The notes beneath the pieces were generated by a model. It was not told the DNA's origin and did not search any database. It saw only the letters and a list, made by a program, of their open reading frames with translations. DNA of 34,466 bases. Source: Muribaculaceae bacterium (GTDB taxonomy: Bacteria > Bacteroidota > Bacteroidia > Bacteroidales > Muribaculaceae). The position numbers were made by a program, and so were the translations under genes. The stretch is from contig JAIDRE010000105.1 in assembly GCA_029061925.1 (NCBI GenBank), forward strand, positions 1-34,466, given 5' to 3'. Of this stretch, positions 1 to 8,219 are shown piece by piece (within the stretch, counting starts at the first letter, position 1; the number at the start of each line of letters is the position of its first letter).

Positions 1-2
1 GT

Positions 3-77
3 ACAACCCCGGTCGCAAGCAACGAACTGAACAACCTCCTAAAATTGAAATCCCAAGTAGATTCAGATGAAAGATAG
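3..77 (+). CDS. C-terminal fragment of an unidentified gene, cut by the left edge
   Basis: The left edge is open in frame 3 up to a TAG at 75-77, giving a Leu/Asn/Ser/Lys-rich C-terminus (ending ...LKLKSQVDSDER) that overlaps the next start by 11 bases. Frame 2 is also open and ends at a TGA at 68-70, making a 4-base ATGA overlap with the next gene. I cannot decide between the two from so few codons; frame 3 has the more ordinary amino-acid composition. Either way a gene seems to run into the downstream DUF6808-like gene, as in a tightly packed phage module. No function can be assigned. Confidence 0.35.
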   Translation, partial: TTPVASNELNNLLKLKSQVDSDER

Positions 78-591
78 TTTTATTTTACTAATAATCGGCA
101 TTATAATAGGCTTTGGCTTGTGCGGTCTAATGTCGAAGTGCAACGATCATCACGTTACACCCGACATCGACACGGTCAGCGTTAAGGTGATTCACGATAC
201 CATTCTTGACACTGTGCCCGTTCCCGCCGAGGTTCGGCAGGTCGGCTCGGTTGTGGCGCATTTGCCGATTGCAAATAATAAGGTGTTAGACAACAGCGAG
301 TTAACCGACACGGTGAAATTTGATGCAAATAAAGATAGCGTGGCGGTACTCGTTCCTATCGAGCAAAAGGTGTTCACAGATTCGACTAATTACAGAGCGG
401 TTATATCCGGCTACAATTTGAGCCTCGATACGATGCAAGTATTCACACGTCGAGAGTACATCACTGAACGCATCAAGCCTCCCGCGAAACACTGGGGTTT
501 ATCCGTCGGCGTTGGTGCCGTGGTCGGAACCGATATGAAAGTACGACCGGGCATATTTGTCGGCGTAAGCTATACGTTTCTAACGTTCTAA
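67..591 (+). CDS. DUF6808-like phage-type membrane-anchored protein
   Basis: A 174-residue protein with an N-terminal hydrophobic segment (about residues 4-22, with Cys19 and Cys25 near its end), a Thr/Val/Asp-rich middle carrying an HDTILDTVPVP stretch, and a Gly/Val-rich C-terminus (HWGLSVGVGAVVG...) that looks like paired beta strands. This architecture resembles the DUF6808 proteins found in Bacteroidetes phages and prophages near lysis and tail genes; a spanin-like role is possible but unproven. The gene is packed against an upstream fragment and followed by a hairpin terminator at 641-675. It lies just outside the 3' end of a tRNA gene, which supports an integrated-element origin. Family assignment is from memory of sequence style, hence moderate confidence. 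Confidence 0.55.
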   Translation: MKDSFILLIIGIIIGFGLCGLMSKCNDHHVTPDIDTVSVKVIHDTILDTVPVPAEVRQVGSVVAHLPIANNKVLDNSELTDTVKFDANKDSVAVLVPIEQKVFTDSTNYRAVISGYNLSLDTMQVFTRREYITERIKPPAKHWGLSVGVGAVVGTDMKVRPGIFVGVSYTFLTF

Positions 592-640
592 CATTTCTTT
601 TTGCCATTTTTAATTATTGGTTTATAAATTTCTGAATCAA

Positions 641-675
641 AACCCCGACCGTCCGTGAGGATAGCCGGGGCTTTA
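641..675 (+). terminator. Intrinsic terminator after the DUF6808-like gene
   Basis: CCCCG (643-647) pairs with CGGGG (666-670), with an inner TCC/GGA closing a GTGA loop, followed by CTTTACTT. The hairpin lies about 50 bases after the stop of the 67-591 gene. The U-tract is short, so this may be a moderate terminator. Confidence 0.55.
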
Positions 676-695
676 CTTATATAAATATATTGAAA

Positions 696-717
696 GTTGC
701 TTATTGGTTGCTTATTG
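696..717. repeat. Tandem 11-bp direct repeat near the tRNA 3' end
   Basis: GTTGCTTATTG occurs twice head to tail (696-706 and 707-717), about 50 bases from the tRNA 3' end. Short direct repeats beside an attachment site can be integrase arm-binding sites; that role here is an inference. Confidence 0.6.
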
Positions 718-719
718 AT

Positions 720-758
720 AAAATAAAAACCTCTAAATATCAACTACTTAGAGGTTTA
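720..758 (-). terminator. Intrinsic terminator of the tRNA-Arg transcript
   Basis: On the minus strand CCTCTAA (complement of 748-754) pairs with TTAGAGG (complement of 730-736) around an 11-base loop and is followed by TTTTTATTTT. It starts about 10 bases after the tRNA 3' end, so it ends the tRNA transcript. Confidence 0.75.
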
Positions 759-764
759 AAAAAG

Positions 765-836
765 TACACCCGAGGGGAATCGAACCCCTATCAAGAGAAC
801 CGGAATCACTCATTCTATCCATTGAACTACGGGTGC
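765..836 (-). tRNA. tRNA-Arg (anticodon CCG)
   Basis: A 72-nt cloverleaf read on the minus strand. The acceptor GCACCCG (830-836) pairs with CGGGTGT (766-772), with a G1-U72 wobble. The D-arm is GTTC/GAAT with GG in the loop. The anticodon loop TTCCGGT gives CCG, which reads the CGG Arg codon. The T-arm is AGGGG-TTCGATT-CCCCT. The discriminator base is A (t765), and no CCA is encoded, which is common in Bacteroidetes. The anticodon stem AGTGA/TCTCT has a U29-U41 mismatch at its centre. It has its own minus-strand promoter (882-913) and a terminator (720-758), and its 3' end faces the phage-type region. Confidence 0.93.
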
Positions 837-881
837 AAGTCGCGAGTTAATAAAAAATGTTATAAGCTCGTTTTCGACGTG

Positions 882-913
882 CAAAATTAATTTTTTTTTT
901 GTAGTTTTGCAAG
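882..913 (-). promoter_or_regulatory. Bacteroidetes-type promoter for tRNA-Arg
   Basis: On the minus strand, CTTG (910-913) and TAATTTTG (882-889) are separated by 20 bases, matching the Bacteroidetes consensus (TTTG, about 20 bases, TAnnTTTG). The tRNA 5' end is about 46 bases downstream. The element overlaps the divergent ung -7 box. Confidence 0.6.
902..909 (+). promoter_or_regulatory. Probable -7 element for ung
   Basis: TAGTTTTG fits TAnnTTTG and lies 24 bases before the ATG at 934. No good -33 TTTG is seen 19-21 bases upstream, where a poly-T run and the tRNA promoter lie. It also shows that a TTG start at 907 would fall inside the promoter. Confidence 0.45.
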
Positions 914-933
914 AATCATTTGAATATTGTACA

Positions 934-1596
934 ATGCACGTCAAGATAGAACAATCGTGGAATTCTCTGTTAAAAGACCAATGGGATTTACCTTATTTCG
1001 CTAATCTTGTTGATTTTGTAAAACATGAATATGCCACAAAAACAATTTTTCCACCTGCATCCAAAATATTTGCAGCCTTCGACTCTTGTCCCGCCGACAA
1101 GGTCAAGGTTGTTATAATCGGACAGGATCCGTATCACGGACCGGGACAAGCCAACGGGCTGTGTTTTTCGGTTGCACCGGGAGTTCCTCTGCCTCCGTCG
1201 CTTGTCAATATTTTCAAAGAAATCAGCGACGACATGGGTAAACCGATGCCCGATTCAGGCGATTTATCACGTTGGGCAGCACAAGGAGTACTTCTTCTCA
1301 ACGCCACTCTAACCGTTGAAGCTCATCGTGCCGCATCACACCAAGGTCACGGATGGGAATCGTTTACCGATTGTGTTATCTCGCGTCTTTCATCAAATTA
1401 CCAAGGTATCGTATTCTTACTTTGGGGTAACTACGCAATCTCAAAAAAGCGATTGATCGATGAGTCAAAACATCTTGTTTTAACATCTGTTCATCCATCG
1501 CCACTCTCTGCCTATCGAGGATTTCTCGGTTGTCGCCACTTTTCAAAAGCCAATCAATATCTCACATCAATCGGCAAAAATCCAATTGATTGGTAG
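934..1596 (+). CDS. ung: Uracil-DNA glycosylase (UDG family 1)
   Basis: Removes uracil from DNA to begin base-excision repair. The 220-residue length is typical of family 1. Visible motifs are the water-activating GQDPYHG loop (about residues 63-69, catalytic Asp65), the downstream PPSL segment of the family, and the minor-groove loop HPSPLSAYRG near the C-terminus. The ATG at 934 is chosen because the upstream in-frame TTG at 907 sits within the -7 promoter element. The next gene starts 8 bases after the stop, so the two are probably cotranscribed. No unusual residues are seen in the motifs. Confidence 0.96.
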   Translation: MHVKIEQSWNSLLKDQWDLPYFANLVDFVKHEYATKTIFPPASKIFAAFDSCPADKVKVVIIGQDPYHGPGQANGLCFSVAPGVPLPPSLVNIFKEISDDMGKPMPDSGDLSRWAAQGVLLLNATLTVEAHRAASHQGHGWESFTDCVISRLSSNYQGIVFLLWGNYAISKKRLIDESKHLVLTSVHPSPLSAYRGFLGCRHFSKANQYLTSIGKNPIDW

Positions 1597-1604
1597 TTTA
1601 TAAA

Positions 1605-2828
1605 ATGCTCAATAAACTGATTGTAACCATAATAACATTTTTGGCAGTCGCTCATCTTTGCGTGGCTCAATCTGTTATGCCTAAAACAGTTATTACTTCT
1701 GTTAATGGTAAACCAATGGTTCCGGCGGTGCTTCACACCAATAGCAACGATTCGTTGACCATCAGTTTTGACCTTCTCGAACCCGATTTACGTTATGTCA
1801 GAGCATCGCTCACACCTCTCACACTTGATAACAAGCCGTCGCAAATGGCAGAAATTGAATTTCTCCCCTCGTTCAACCGAGCCGAGGTCACTGATATAGA
1901 AAACTCACAATCGACAGTTACGACATATACTCATTATAAATTTATATTGTCAGGCGAAAACTTACTCCCAACTCATAGCGGGAATTATCGTCTCGATTTT
2001 GTTGATGATGACCAACCGTCTGACACTATTTTGAGTATACCGTTTTGTGTGGCAGAGTCAAACGCATCGTTTTCAACAGCTTTAACTTCGGCAACTGACC
2101 TGAGCTTCAATCAAGGACAGCGTCAGCTTTCGCTTCAATGCAATATCGACAAGTCAATCGTCAATCTAAACTCCAACGACATTTCATTAGCCGTTTTCAT
2201 TGACGGTCAACCGGTTGCATCAGGTATTCATCCGACTCGTCTCGACGGTAATCGTGCCATATTTGAACATCAGCCCGCACTCATATTTAATAATGGTAAC
2301 ATCTGGCGCAGATTTGACATCACCGACTCATACTATCCCGGGCATGGCATTTTACTAATCCAGCAGACACCCGACGGCAACCATCGATTTTTAACCGAAA
2401 AAGATGTGCCTCGTGTTGACACTCAATATCAAACCGACGGCACCCTTTACGGCGGTTATATTATCGATTCACATATCGGTGTGCCCGAAACAAATGCCGA
2501 CTACTGTGACGTTGTTTTCACACTCGACATCCCGTTTATGCCAACCACACCGGTTGCTATTCGTAGCGATTTCACCAGATATATGCCAGGTGGTGTACTT
2601 CCAATGTCTTTCGACTCTATATCAAACAAATATAAAGCCTTCACCAATCTCAAACAAGGCGTATATAACTACCAATATTTAGTTGGGAATCCTCTAAAAC
2701 CTGACTCAATCGAAGGCAACTTTAACGAAACTCCTCATCGTTACGACCTTCTGCTCTACTATACATCCCCGACCATACGATACCCTCGCATAATCGGATA
2801 CCACTCATTTATATATAATGGAAACTGA
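1605..2828 (+). CDS. Type IX secretion plug-like protein (DUF5103 family)
   Basis: About 407 residues with a signal peptide (MLNKLIVTIITFLAVAHLCVAQ). The body is Ser/Asp/Thr-rich and beta-like, and the C-terminus has the DUF5103/T9SS_plug signature: a YNYQYLVGN-type strand, EGNFNETPHRYDLLLYY, then RYPRIIGY. In Flavobacteriia the plug protein occludes the SprA translocon from the periplasm. The family also occurs in gut Bacteroidales, where the T9SS link is less clear. It is tucked between ung (8-base gap) and the DUF3109 gene. The ATG at 1605 gives a clean signal peptide; the TTG at 1590 would overlap ung. No other T9SS component is present in this window. Confidence 0.72.
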   Translation: MLNKLIVTIITFLAVAHLCVAQSVMPKTVITSVNGKPMVPAVLHTNSNDSLTISFDLLEPDLRYVRASLTPLTLDNKPSQMAEIEFLPSFNRAEVTDIENSQSTVTTYTHYKFILSGENLLPTHSGNYRLDFVDDDQPSDTILSIPFCVAESNASFSTALTSATDLSFNQGQRQLSLQCNIDKSIVNLNSNDISLAVFIDGQPVASGIHPTRLDGNRAIFEHQPALIFNNGNIWRRFDITDSYYPGHGILLIQQTPDGNHRFLTEKDVPRVDTQYQTDGTLYGGYIIDSHIGVPETNADYCDVVFTLDIPFMPTTPVAIRSDFTRYMPGGVLPMSFDSISNKYKAFTNLKQGVYNYQYLVGNPLKPDSIEGNFNETPHRYDLLLYYTSPTIRYPRIIGYHSFIYNGN

Positions 2829-2844
2829 ATCAACCGAAGAAATC

Positions 2845-3432
2845 ATGCTTGAAATAAAAGATACACTCGTTTCGCTCGACCTTGCCGAACGCTTTTTCTG
2901 CTGTGACCTTGAAAAATGTCTCGGTCAATGCTGTATTGAAGGTGACGCCGGCGCCCCGATTACTGAAGAAGAACAAGCCAAAATTGAAAAGCTACTCCCC
3001 GAAATTTGGGATGACCTTCTTCCTGCCGCCAAAAGCGAAATCGAAGAAAACGGCGTAGCCTATATTGATGAAGAGGGCGATCTTGTCACATCAATCATCG
3101 ACGGTAAAAACTGTGTTTTCACTACCTACGGCGAGGGCGGAATGTGTCTTTGTGCAATTGAAAAAGCATATCGCGAAGGTCGTGTCGATTTCAAAAAACC
3201 GTCATCATGCAGCCTCTACCCTGTCCGTTTGACCAAATACCCATCATTCACTGCAGTAAATTATCACCGTTGGAAAATTTGCCGATGCGCCGAAGTTCTT
3301 GGACGAGCCAATAACATCAGACTTTACCGTTTTCTTGAAGGTCCGCTAACCGACTATTTTGGCAAAGAATGGTATGACGAACTCACTTTGGCATGCGAAA
3401 CCTATCTCGAACAATATGGTTCCAACGACTAA
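2845..3432 (+). CDS. DUF3109 family cysteine-rich protein
   Basis: A soluble protein of about 195 residues with a cysteine-rich N-terminus (FCCDLEKCLGQCCIEGDAGAP) and further conserved cysteines (DGKNCVF, GMCLCAIE, SCSLYPVRL, KICRCAEV). This matches DUF3109, a Bacteroidetes-rich family related to YkgJ-type CxxxC proteins, which are thought to bind a metal or Fe-S cluster. The biochemical role is unknown. I chose the ATG at 2845 because family members begin close to an M-x-x-I-x-D-T-L-V-S-L-D pattern. An ATG at 2818 would add nine residues and overlap the preceding gene by 11 bases, and it remains possible. Confidence 0.85.
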   Translation: MLEIKDTLVSLDLAERFFCCDLEKCLGQCCIEGDAGAPITEEEQAKIEKLLPEIWDDLLPAAKSEIEENGVAYIDEEGDLVTSIIDGKNCVFTTYGEGGMCLCAIEKAYREGRVDFKKPSSCSLYPVRLTKYPSFTAVNYHRWKICRCAEVLGRANNIRLYRFLEGPLTDYFGKEWYDELTLACETYLEQYGSND

Positions 3433-3455
3433 CAAATTCAAACTCTCCTCTGATC

Positions 3456-4277
3456 ATGAAATTTCTACTTTCTCTCCTGACGCTTATCTCCGCTCTGACA
3501 GTCAAAGCCGACATTGCAAACGAAGGCATTTATCTTCGCATAGTTGACGATGCCGATGCCGCACTTAAAGCCGGTGATTTTGCGCGTGCTGAAAAACTTT
3601 ACACCGAAGCTATGGACCTGCAACCCGAAAATCCGGGTAACATCCTTTTGATGTCAAATCTCGGTATGGTTCGCTTTTATATGGGGCAAGACTCACTCGC
3701 GCTCGTCACTCTCGACCGTGCCCACTCAATCGCACCACGATCGACCACAATTCTCAACAACCGTGCAAGAGTGCGACTTGTCAATGGATTAGCTGCTGAA
3801 GCACTTGAAGACTACAACCTTGTCATTGAAATTGCCCCCAATCAAGCCGACCCTTATTTTTATCGTGGAATGATTGAATTGTCAGGAGGTATGATTAAAC
3901 AAGCCGAAGAAGACTTTGCAACGCTCGAAAAACTCGACCCCGACGGCGAAAACACCCAGCTTGCCAGGGCTCGACTGTTAGTTATCCAGCAGCAATATGG
4001 CAAAGCAATCCCATATCTTAATCGACTGATAACTAAGGAAAAGTCATCAGACTATCTTGCCTCGCGAGCACTTTGCAACCTTATGACCGGCAATCTTGGT
4101 GAAGCTGCCGAAGACATCGCCGACGGAATCGAACTCGACCCTAACGACGGTATGCTTTACCTATATCGAGCATTGCTCAACAAGCAACGCTATCAAACAA
4201 AACAGTCTAAATTAGACGGTCAGAGAGCCATCGAATTAGGAGTTAATCCAAAGACTGTTGAATCGTTTCTCAAATAA
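3456..4277 (+). CDS. Tetratricopeptide-repeat periplasmic protein
   Basis: A 273-residue protein with a signal peptide (MKFLLSLLTLISALTVKA) followed by degenerate TPR units. Examples are ALKAGDFARAEKLYTEAMDLQPEN, ALEDYNLVIEIAPNQADPYFYRG and EAAEDIADGIELDPNDGMLYLYRA, all with the helix-turn-helix spacing of TPRs. Such proteins are generally scaffolds for protein-protein contacts in the periplasm; no specific partner is visible. An upstream in-frame start at 3393 lies inside the DUF3109 gene and would bury the signal peptide, so the ATG at 3456, 23 bases after the previous stop, is preferred. Confidence 0.85.
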   Translation: MKFLLSLLTLISALTVKADIANEGIYLRIVDDADAALKAGDFARAEKLYTEAMDLQPENPGNILLMSNLGMVRFYMGQDSLALVTLDRAHSIAPRSTTILNNRARVRLVNGLAAEALEDYNLVIEIAPNQADPYFYRGMIELSGGMIKQAEEDFATLEKLDPDGENTQLARARLLVIQQQYGKAIPYLNRLITKEKSSDYLASRALCNLMTGNLGEAAEDIADGIELDPNDGMLYLYRALLNKQRYQTKQSKLDGQRAIELGVNPKTVESFLK

Positions 4278-4347
4278 CTTATCTACATTTCATAAAATTG
4301 TAAATAACTTTTGACAGGAGCGTAACTTCTTTTTCAAACTTTTTTTT

Positions 4348-4355
4348 TAATTTTG
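4348..4355 (+). promoter_or_regulatory. Possible -7 element for dnaE
   Basis: TAATTTTG fits TAnnTTTG and lies 37 bases before the dnaE ATG in the 115-base gap after the TPR gene. No convincing -33 TTTG precedes it at the right distance, so support is partial. Confidence 0.35.
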
Positions 4356-4392
4356 AAATCGAAAATTTAAACTTGAATAGACCAAATTATAC

Positions 4393-7300
4393 ATGATTCC
4401 CTTTGTCCATCTACACGTACACACTCAATACTCGCTGCTCGACGGTCAGGCATCAATCAAAGCATTGGTTGACAAAGCAGTAGCCGACGGGATGCCCGGT
4501 ATTGCCGTGACCGACCACGGTAATATGTTCGGCATAAAAGAATTTTTCAATTATGTTGAAAAAATCAACGGCAAGACAAAGGGAGCAATCAAAGATTTGA
4601 AAAAAGAGCTTGAGGCTCTCCCTGATCAAGAATCACCTGAAGCCGCTGAAATCAAAGAAAAAATCGCACAGACCGAGAAGAAGTTTTTCAAACCTATTTT
4701 CGGTTGCGAGATGTATGTTTCAGAGTCAAGCCATTTAGAGAAAAACGACAAAGGTCGTCACCTTATCGTTCTTGCCAAGAATCAAACAGGCTATAAAAAC
4801 CTCATCAAACTGGTATCAAAAGCGTGGGTCGATGGATATTACTATCATCCTCGAACCGACCACGCCGAACTCGAATCACACGCCGAAGGTCTGATCGTTT
4901 GCTCAGCCTGTCTTGGTGGAGAACTTCCAAAACTTATTTTGGCTGGCAACCTTGACGAAGCCGACCGCCGTATCAAATGGTATAAGAGTGTTTTTGGCGA
5001 AGACTATTACATTGAGCTACAACGTCATAAAGCGTCAACACCGCGTGCCAACCACGAAGTTTACCCTCTGCAATGTGAGGTAAACGAAAAGCTCATCGAA
5101 CTTGCCCGTGCCAACGATGTCAAGTTGATTTGCACAAACGACGTTCACTTTGTAAACGAAGAAGACGCTGAAGCACACGACCGCTTGATTTGTCTCTCGA
5201 CCGGTAAAACCGTGTCTGACGCCGACCGCATGCTCTATACCAAACAAGAATGGATGAAAACTACCGAAGAGATGAACAACCTCTTTGGCGACATTCCCGA
5301 ATCGTTGGAAAATACGGTTGAAATCCTTGACAAAGTTGAGACATACTCTATTGACCATGGTCCTATCATGCCCAACTTCGCCATTCCCGAAGATTTTGGT
5401 ACTGAAGAAGAATACCGCAGCCGCCTGACCGAAAAAGATCTCTTTGACGAGTTCACCCGTGACGAAAACGGTAACGTTGTAATGTCGCAGGAAGATGCTG
5501 AAGCCAAGATAAAAAAACTCGGTGGCTACGAAAAACTATATCGTATCAAGTTTGAGGCAGATTACCTGCGCAAACTTGCCTATGACGGAGCAGCCAAACG
5601 CTACGGCACTCCCCTACCTAAAGACATTGACGAGCGCCTCAACTTCGAGCTACACATTATGAAGACAATGGGTTTTCCCGGCTACTTCTTGATTGTGCAA
5701 GACTTCATCACGGTTGCACGTCGCGACCTTGATGTCAGCGTTGGACCCGGACGTGGTTCGGCAGCCGGCTCGTGCGTTGCATATTGCCTCGGGATTACCC
5801 AGATTGACCCTGTAAAATATGACCTCCTTTTTGAGCGTTTCCTGAACCCCGACCGTATCTCACTCCCCGATATCGATATTGACTTTGACGATGACGGCCG
5901 TGCCGACGTACTCCGCTACGTTACCCAAAAATATGGCGAAGAAAACGTTGCCCATATCATCACCTACGGTACAATGGCTGCAAAATCGGCTATTAAGGAT
6001 GTGGCTCGCGTAGAAAATCTGCCGCTTCCCGAGAGTGACCGACTTGCCAAACTCATCCCTGCCCACATGCCAATGGTTGACGGCAAGGAGGCAAAAACCA
6101 CACTTTCAAACTGTTATGAACTACTCGATGAATTTAAGACCGAGCTCCACAGCACCAATCCGCTCATCGTCGAGACACTCAAATATGCACGCCAGCTTGA
6201 AGGTAACGTCCGCAACACCGGCGTACACGCTTGTGGCGTAATCATTTGCCGTGACCCGATTACCGATTGGGTGCCTGTTTCAACAGTTGTTGACAAAACA
6301 ATTCCGGGTCCCGAAGGACGTCAGCTCGTAACTCAGTATGAAGGTCGAGTAATTGAGGAGACAGGTCTTATCAAAATGGACTTCCTCGGACTTAAAACCC
6401 TGTCTATCATAAAAGAAGCCGTTAAAAACATCAAAGAAACTCGTGGCATCGACCTCGATATAGACAATATTCCTATTGACGACCCCAAAACCTACCAACT
6501 TTATTGCGAAGGCAAAACGACCGGTACATTCCAGTTTGAATCTGCCGGTATGCAAAAATATTTGAGAGAACTTCAACCCTCAACGTTTGAAGACCTAATC
6601 GCGATGAACGCTCTCTATCGCCCGGGACCTATGGACTATATCCCCGACTTTATCGCCCGTAAACACGGACGGTCACCTATTGTCTATGATATTCCCATCA
6701 TGGAGAAATATCTTAAAGACACCTATGGCGTAACCGTTTACCAGGAACAGGTCATGCTACTTTCGCGTCTTCTTGCCAACTTTACCCGTGGTGAGAGCGA
6801 TACACTTCGTAAAGCGATGGGTAAAAAGCTCATTGACAAGATGAACCACCTGAAAGGAAAATTCCTCGAAGGTGGACAAGCCAACGGTCACAAGCCCGAA
6901 GTCCTCGAAAAAATTTGGGCTGACTGGGAAAAATTTGCATCATACGCGTTCAATAAAAGTCACGCAACCTGCTATAGTTGGGTGGCTTTCCAGACTGCTT
7001 ATCTTAAAGCCAATTACCCGGCTGAATACATGGCTGCCGTTCTTAGTCGAAACCGTTCGGATATCACTAAGATTACCGGCTTCATGAACGAATGTAAGTC
7101 AATGGGAATCACCGTAAAATGTCCCGACGTGAACGAATCGGTCAGCAACTTCGGTGTCAATAAAGAAGGTGACATCCGTTTCGGACTGTCAGCTATCAAG
7201 GGCGTAGGCGACAACGTTGTGCAACAGATAATCGAGACCCGTAAAAAAGGCGGTCCGTTTGAATCAATCTACGACTTCGTTGAGCGTGTTCCCTATGGAG

Positions 7301-8190
7301 CGGTCAACCGCAAGACCTTTGAAGCACTCGCCTATTCAGGTGCATTTGACTGTTTCAAAGACTTCAAACGCGAAGCTTATTTCTCTAAGAATAACCGAGA
7401 CGAAACATTTGCCGAACAACTCCTACGCTACGGTCAGTTGTTCCAACAGGAAGCCAATAACAACGAGGCTTCGCTCTTTGGCGATGACGACCCGACAATC
7501 AACACCGCCGGACGTCCGCAGTGCAAACCTGCCGTTGAATGGAACAACGCCTACAAGCTTGAGCGCGAGCGCGAGTTGGTCGGACTTTACCTGTCTGCTC
7601 ACCCCCTCGACCCATATTATATGGAGCTCAACTTCGGTTGCATGACAATCGCCGACTTTGAAAAGGCAGAAAAGAAGCCCGGCACAAAGATTGCTATCGG
7701 CGGACTTGTCGTTGACTTCCAGAAACGTGACACCCGTCGTGGTGGCAAAATGGGTATTCTTAAAATCGAAGACTACACCGGAACATACGATGTCAAATTC
7801 TTTGACGATGACTACTATAGATATATGAACTTTGGTGAGCCGGGTACCCCCGTGTTTGTTGAAATGTCATTCTCCGAAAACCGCTATCGTCCCGAGGAAA
7901 TCAGATCATCAATCAACACAATCGACCTGCTCTCAAAGCTAAAGGGCAAGCTTCTCAAAGGAATAACCATTGATATCGACACCGGTTCGCTTTCCAACGC
8001 AATGATCGACCTGTTGGTTGATAAAGCCAATAAACCGGGCGATAACACCGGATCTTTGACCTTCAACCTGTATGACGGAACGCTAAACCGTACAATTAAG
8101 CTTGATTCATCGATTCGCATTCCTCTCACGCGTGATTTAACCGATATGCTCGATGACCTCAACCTGAAATATCGTTTTGAAAACAACTAA
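4393..8190 (+). CDS. dnaE: DNA polymerase III alpha subunit
   Basis: The main replicative polymerase of the chromosome. At 1265 residues it is within the long DnaE1 class. Visible order: N-terminal PHP domain (LHVHTQYSLLDG, residues 7-18, and TDHGNMFG soon after); the polymerase palm with PDIDIDFDDDGR from about residue 492, holding catalytic aspartates; the GPGRGSAAGS motif; fingers segments including SATYAFNKSH-like ASYAFNKSHATCYSW; a helix-hairpin-helix region (FGLSAIKGVGDNVV); and a C-terminal OB fold from about residue 1095 (KIAIGGLVVDFQKR). There is no separate exonuclease insertion of the PolC type. trxA follows 29 bases downstream, an order I recall from other Bacteroidales. Confidence 0.97.
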   Translation: MIPFVHLHVHTQYSLLDGQASIKALVDKAVADGMPGIAVTDHGNMFGIKEFFNYVEKINGKTKGAIKDLKKELEALPDQESPEAAEIKEKIAQTEKKFFKPIFGCEMYVSESSHLEKNDKGRHLIVLAKNQTGYKNLIKLVSKAWVDGYYYHPRTDHAELESHAEGLIVCSACLGGELPKLILAGNLDEADRRIKWYKSVFGEDYYIELQRHKASTPRANHEVYPLQCEVNEKLIELARANDVKLICTNDVHFVNEEDAEAHDRLICLSTGKTVSDADRMLYTKQEWMKTTEEMNNLFGDIPESLENTVEILDKVETYSIDHGPIMPNFAIPEDFGTEEEYRSRLTEKDLFDEFTRDENGNVVMSQEDAEAKIKKLGGYEKLYRIKFEADYLRKLAYDGAAKRYGTPLPKDIDERLNFELHIMKTMGFPGYFLIVQDFITVARRDLDVSVGPGRGSAAGSCVAYCLGITQIDPVKYDLLFERFLNPDRISLPDIDIDFDDDGRADVLRYVTQKYGEENVAHIITYGTMAAKSAIKDVARVENLPLPESDRLAKLIPAHMPMVDGKEAKTTLSNCYELLDEFKTELHSTNPLIVETLKYARQLEGNVRNTGVHACGVIICRDPITDWVPVSTVVDKTIPGPEGRQLVTQYEGRVIEETGLIKMDFLGLKTLSIIKEAVKNIKETRGIDLDIDNIPIDDPKTYQLYCEGKTTGTFQFESAGMQKYLRELQPSTFEDLIAMNALYRPGPMDYIPDFIARKHGRSPIVYDIPIMEKYLKDTYGVTVYQEQVMLLSRLLANFTRGESDTLRKAMGKKLIDKMNHLKGKFLEGGQANGHKPEVLEKIWADWEKFASYAFNKSHATCYSWVAFQTAYLKANYPAEYMAAVLSRNRSDITKITGFMNECKSMGITVKCPDVNESVSNFGVNKEGDIRFGLSAIKGVGDNVVQQIIETRKKGGPFESIYDFVERVPYGAVNRKTFEALAYSGAFDCFKDFKREAYFSKNNRDETFAEQLLRYGQLFQQEANNNEASLFGDDDPTINTAGRPQCKPAVEWNNAYKLERERELVGLYLSAHPLDPYYMELNFGCMTIADFEKAEKKPGTKIAIGGLVVDFQKRDTRRGGKMGILKIEDYTGTYDVKFFDDDYYRYMNFGEPGTPVFVEMSFSENRYRPEEIRSSINTIDLLSKLKGKLLKGITIDIDTGSLSNAMIDLLVDKANKPGDNTGSLTFNLYDGTLNRTIKLDSSIRIPLTRDLTDMLDDLNLKYRFENN

Positions 8191-8219
8191 TTTATATACT
8201 ATTTTAAATCTAAACAATT

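Noticed and set aside
690..890. 66-codon frame across the tRNA
   Set aside because: It overlaps the tRNA-Arg gene and both its terminator and promoter; the tRNA explains the sequence.
5035..5507. Long minus-strand frames opposite dnaE
   Set aside because: They are shadows of the dnaE reading frame with no domain signal.
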